A stretch of 64,000 nt of DNA from Augochlora pura (Eukaryota > Arthropoda > Insecta > Hymenoptera > Halictidae): the NCBI RefSeq assembly GCF_028453695.1, contig NC_135775.1:19874545-19938544 (forward strand), read 5' to 3'. Of this stretch, positions 62,830-64,000 are shown piece by piece (position 1 is the first letter of the stretch; each line of letters begins with the position of its first letter). The position numbers were made by a program, and so were the translations under genes. The notes under the pieces were generated by a model, which saw only the letters and a program-made list of their open reading frames with translations, ran no database searches and was not told the origin of the DNA.

Positions 62830-63072
62830 CAGTCTGATGTAATTGCTGATCATCTCCGTCAACTGTGGCGCCCGGTTCGTGTGCAAGGGTAGCCTAACAC
62901 CGGATGAAATTTGCATGACGCAGACACCAGCTCGTGGAGAACTGACGGATACGATGTCCTCCAGAGGCAGAGTCTCCAGGATGACCAGATCGCCTTGCGG
63001 GGTGCGCTTCACGAGCCGTAGACCGTGATGAGACACTGCCACGTGTTGGGTCTCTGGATGCTGGGGTCCGAT
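62830..63072 (-). CDS. Myo15: Myosin XV exon (FERM 1, F3 lobe)
   Basis: The acceptor tgtttaattag and donor gtgagt give 81 codons, phase 0 at both ends. The translation begins IGPQHPETQHVAVSHHGLRL and continues LVILETLPLEDIVSVSS, VCVMQISSGVRLPLHTN and APQLTEMISNYIRL. This is a PH-like F3 lobe with its closing helix, as in the first FERM domain of myosin VII and XV tails. The next exon in the message is at 14944, 47.9 kb away. Confidence 0.92.
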
Positions 63073-63785
63073 CTAATTAAACAATAACGCAGTATAGTTA
63101 GTTATAAAGAATTCGTTAACACCTTGACAATCCACGACTCAAATTAACCCGTTGCACTAGGATTCCTTTCAAGCTGCGTTGATTAGCGTTTATTTATCCT
63201 TAATATTTTCCTTAATAGGTCCAAACAATTTTTGTTTCTTTTATTTTATTTATACACTTTGGTTTCTAGACTTTGATAACAGAAGAATCGATTTTTATTT
63301 CGATATAGTAGAAATTAATAATATTAATATTTATTAGATCCTGCATGAAATCTGTATCACGAGTCTGACACGTTATTATATTGCAAGGGGTTAACTATGG
63401 TTACATTGCAGCAGCGAACAATAGACAATTACGAGTTCCAAAGACAGTTGCGTCGTTAATGCACCGAAGTCGGACATTATATTCGCTGACAATGGAGCGG
63501 CGCGATACAAATAGGACCTCGATTTCCTTTCGAAGACTTTCTTTTCGAGAATGTTTGATTAGTCATGTACGAAATTAGTTGCGGCTCGAGCAAAAACCGC
63601 GAAACTGATACACAATCCCCAATTAATTGCAATTACTAGATTTTATGCAATTGGGGCAAAAAATTAGCAGCTGTGATTTGAAACAGCAGAAATTGGCTCC
63701 GGTTCCTAGTAACGCATGCAAAGTATTTTTAGCTTGCACAAAGACCGTCGGTGTAGCAATTGTCTTCAGTTCTTGGAGCACTCAC
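63073..63785 (-). other. Myo15: Myosin XV intron with a MITE-like insertion
   Basis: 713 bases, AT-rich. The TTAA-flanked element fills 63144-63394. The rest shows nothing. Confidence 0.8.
63144..63394. mobile_element. TTAA-flanked MITE-like element (251 bp)
   Basis: TTAA at 63144-63147 and 63391-63394. The left end is CCCGTTGCACTAGG; the right end, read inward, is CCCCTTGCAATATA. The right subterminal block (cgtgtcagactcgtga read inward) matches those of the elements at 32241 and 41732. It is internal to a myosin intron and noncoding. Confidence 0.55.
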
Positions 63786-64000
63786 CGACACAGGAAATAT
63801 CCTAGCGAAGTACAGCGGCCATTGTTTCGCCATGTCGACTACGTTCTTCTTGATCGTGATCTTGTGCTGCGTGCTCTGCAGGTTGTCCAGCGTGACCCCG
63901 TAATTGTCCAACATCTTCAGCATGTTCTGCCTATCCTCTTTAGTGATCCTGATGCTGGACGTGGCTAGCACGTCGTAAGCAACCTGGCAGAAGACCAGGT
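63786..64000 (-). CDS. Myo15: Myosin XV exon, partial (FERM 1, F2-F3 junction)
   Basis: It runs off the right edge of the window. From the edge it reads LVFCQVAYDVLATSSIRITK, then EDRQNMLKMLDNYGV and KNVVDMAKQWPLYFARIFPVS, 71 codons, ending in phase 0 at donor gtgagt. The block W-P-x-Y-F-x-R-x-F-P-V marks the passage into the F3 lobe in MyTH4-FERM myosins. The motor, IQ and first MyTH4 parts must lie to the right, outside the window. Confidence 0.9.

Overview
The window looks like a piece of insect nuclear genome, most likely hymenopteran (bee-like). Coding exons are short and spliced with GT-AG borders. Introns are AT-rich but carry CpG-rich islands, and there are many simple repeats, degenerate tandem arrays and short TTAA-flanked MITE-like elements. 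No operons, rRNA, CRISPR array, recognisable tRNA or intact transposase was seen. The hymenopteran assignment is an inference from composition and repeat style; the insect gene structure is read directly.

Left end, plus strand (58-3139): the 3' part of a membrane-protein gene. One exon encodes the last two transmembrane helices and can end at its own stop (1104) with an overlapping AATAAA. It can also splice in a compatible phase into two further exons that add about 300 residues of charged, disordered cytoplasmic tail (stop 3139). The family is not identified.

Minus strand (5572 to beyond 64000): the C-terminal 807 residues of an unconventional myosin XV (MYO15A type; Drosophila Myo10A/Sisyphus class), reconstructed from ten exons whose splice phases all match. 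In protein order they give the end of the first FERM domain (63786-64000, 62830-63072), an Asn/His-rich linker plus the start of the second MyTH4 domain (14568-14944), the rest of that domain (11117-11420, 8774-9169) and the second FERM domain (7889-8073, 7632-7764, 7079-7283, 6217-6353, 5572-5802). The myosin and the membrane-protein gene converge tail to tail across 3.1-5.6 kb.

Between the first FERM exons and the linker exon lies one intron of about 47.9 kb (14945-62829). It holds a nested, intronless, same-strand reading frame of 442 codons (22730-24058) encoding an unidentified charged protein with a helical C-terminus. It also has a weak candidate exon resembling the second half of a RING finger (27915-28151, plus strand), several minisatellites (42-, 32-, 35- and 30-bp units and an about 185-bp array), TTAA-flanked MITE-like elements at 32.2 and 41.7-42.3 kb (another at 63.1 kb lies in a smaller intron), a mariner-like hairpin element at 60.08 kb, and many GC-rich islands that may be regulatory. 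No SH3-domain exon was recognised in it, although myosin XV proteins of vertebrates carry an SH3 at that position.
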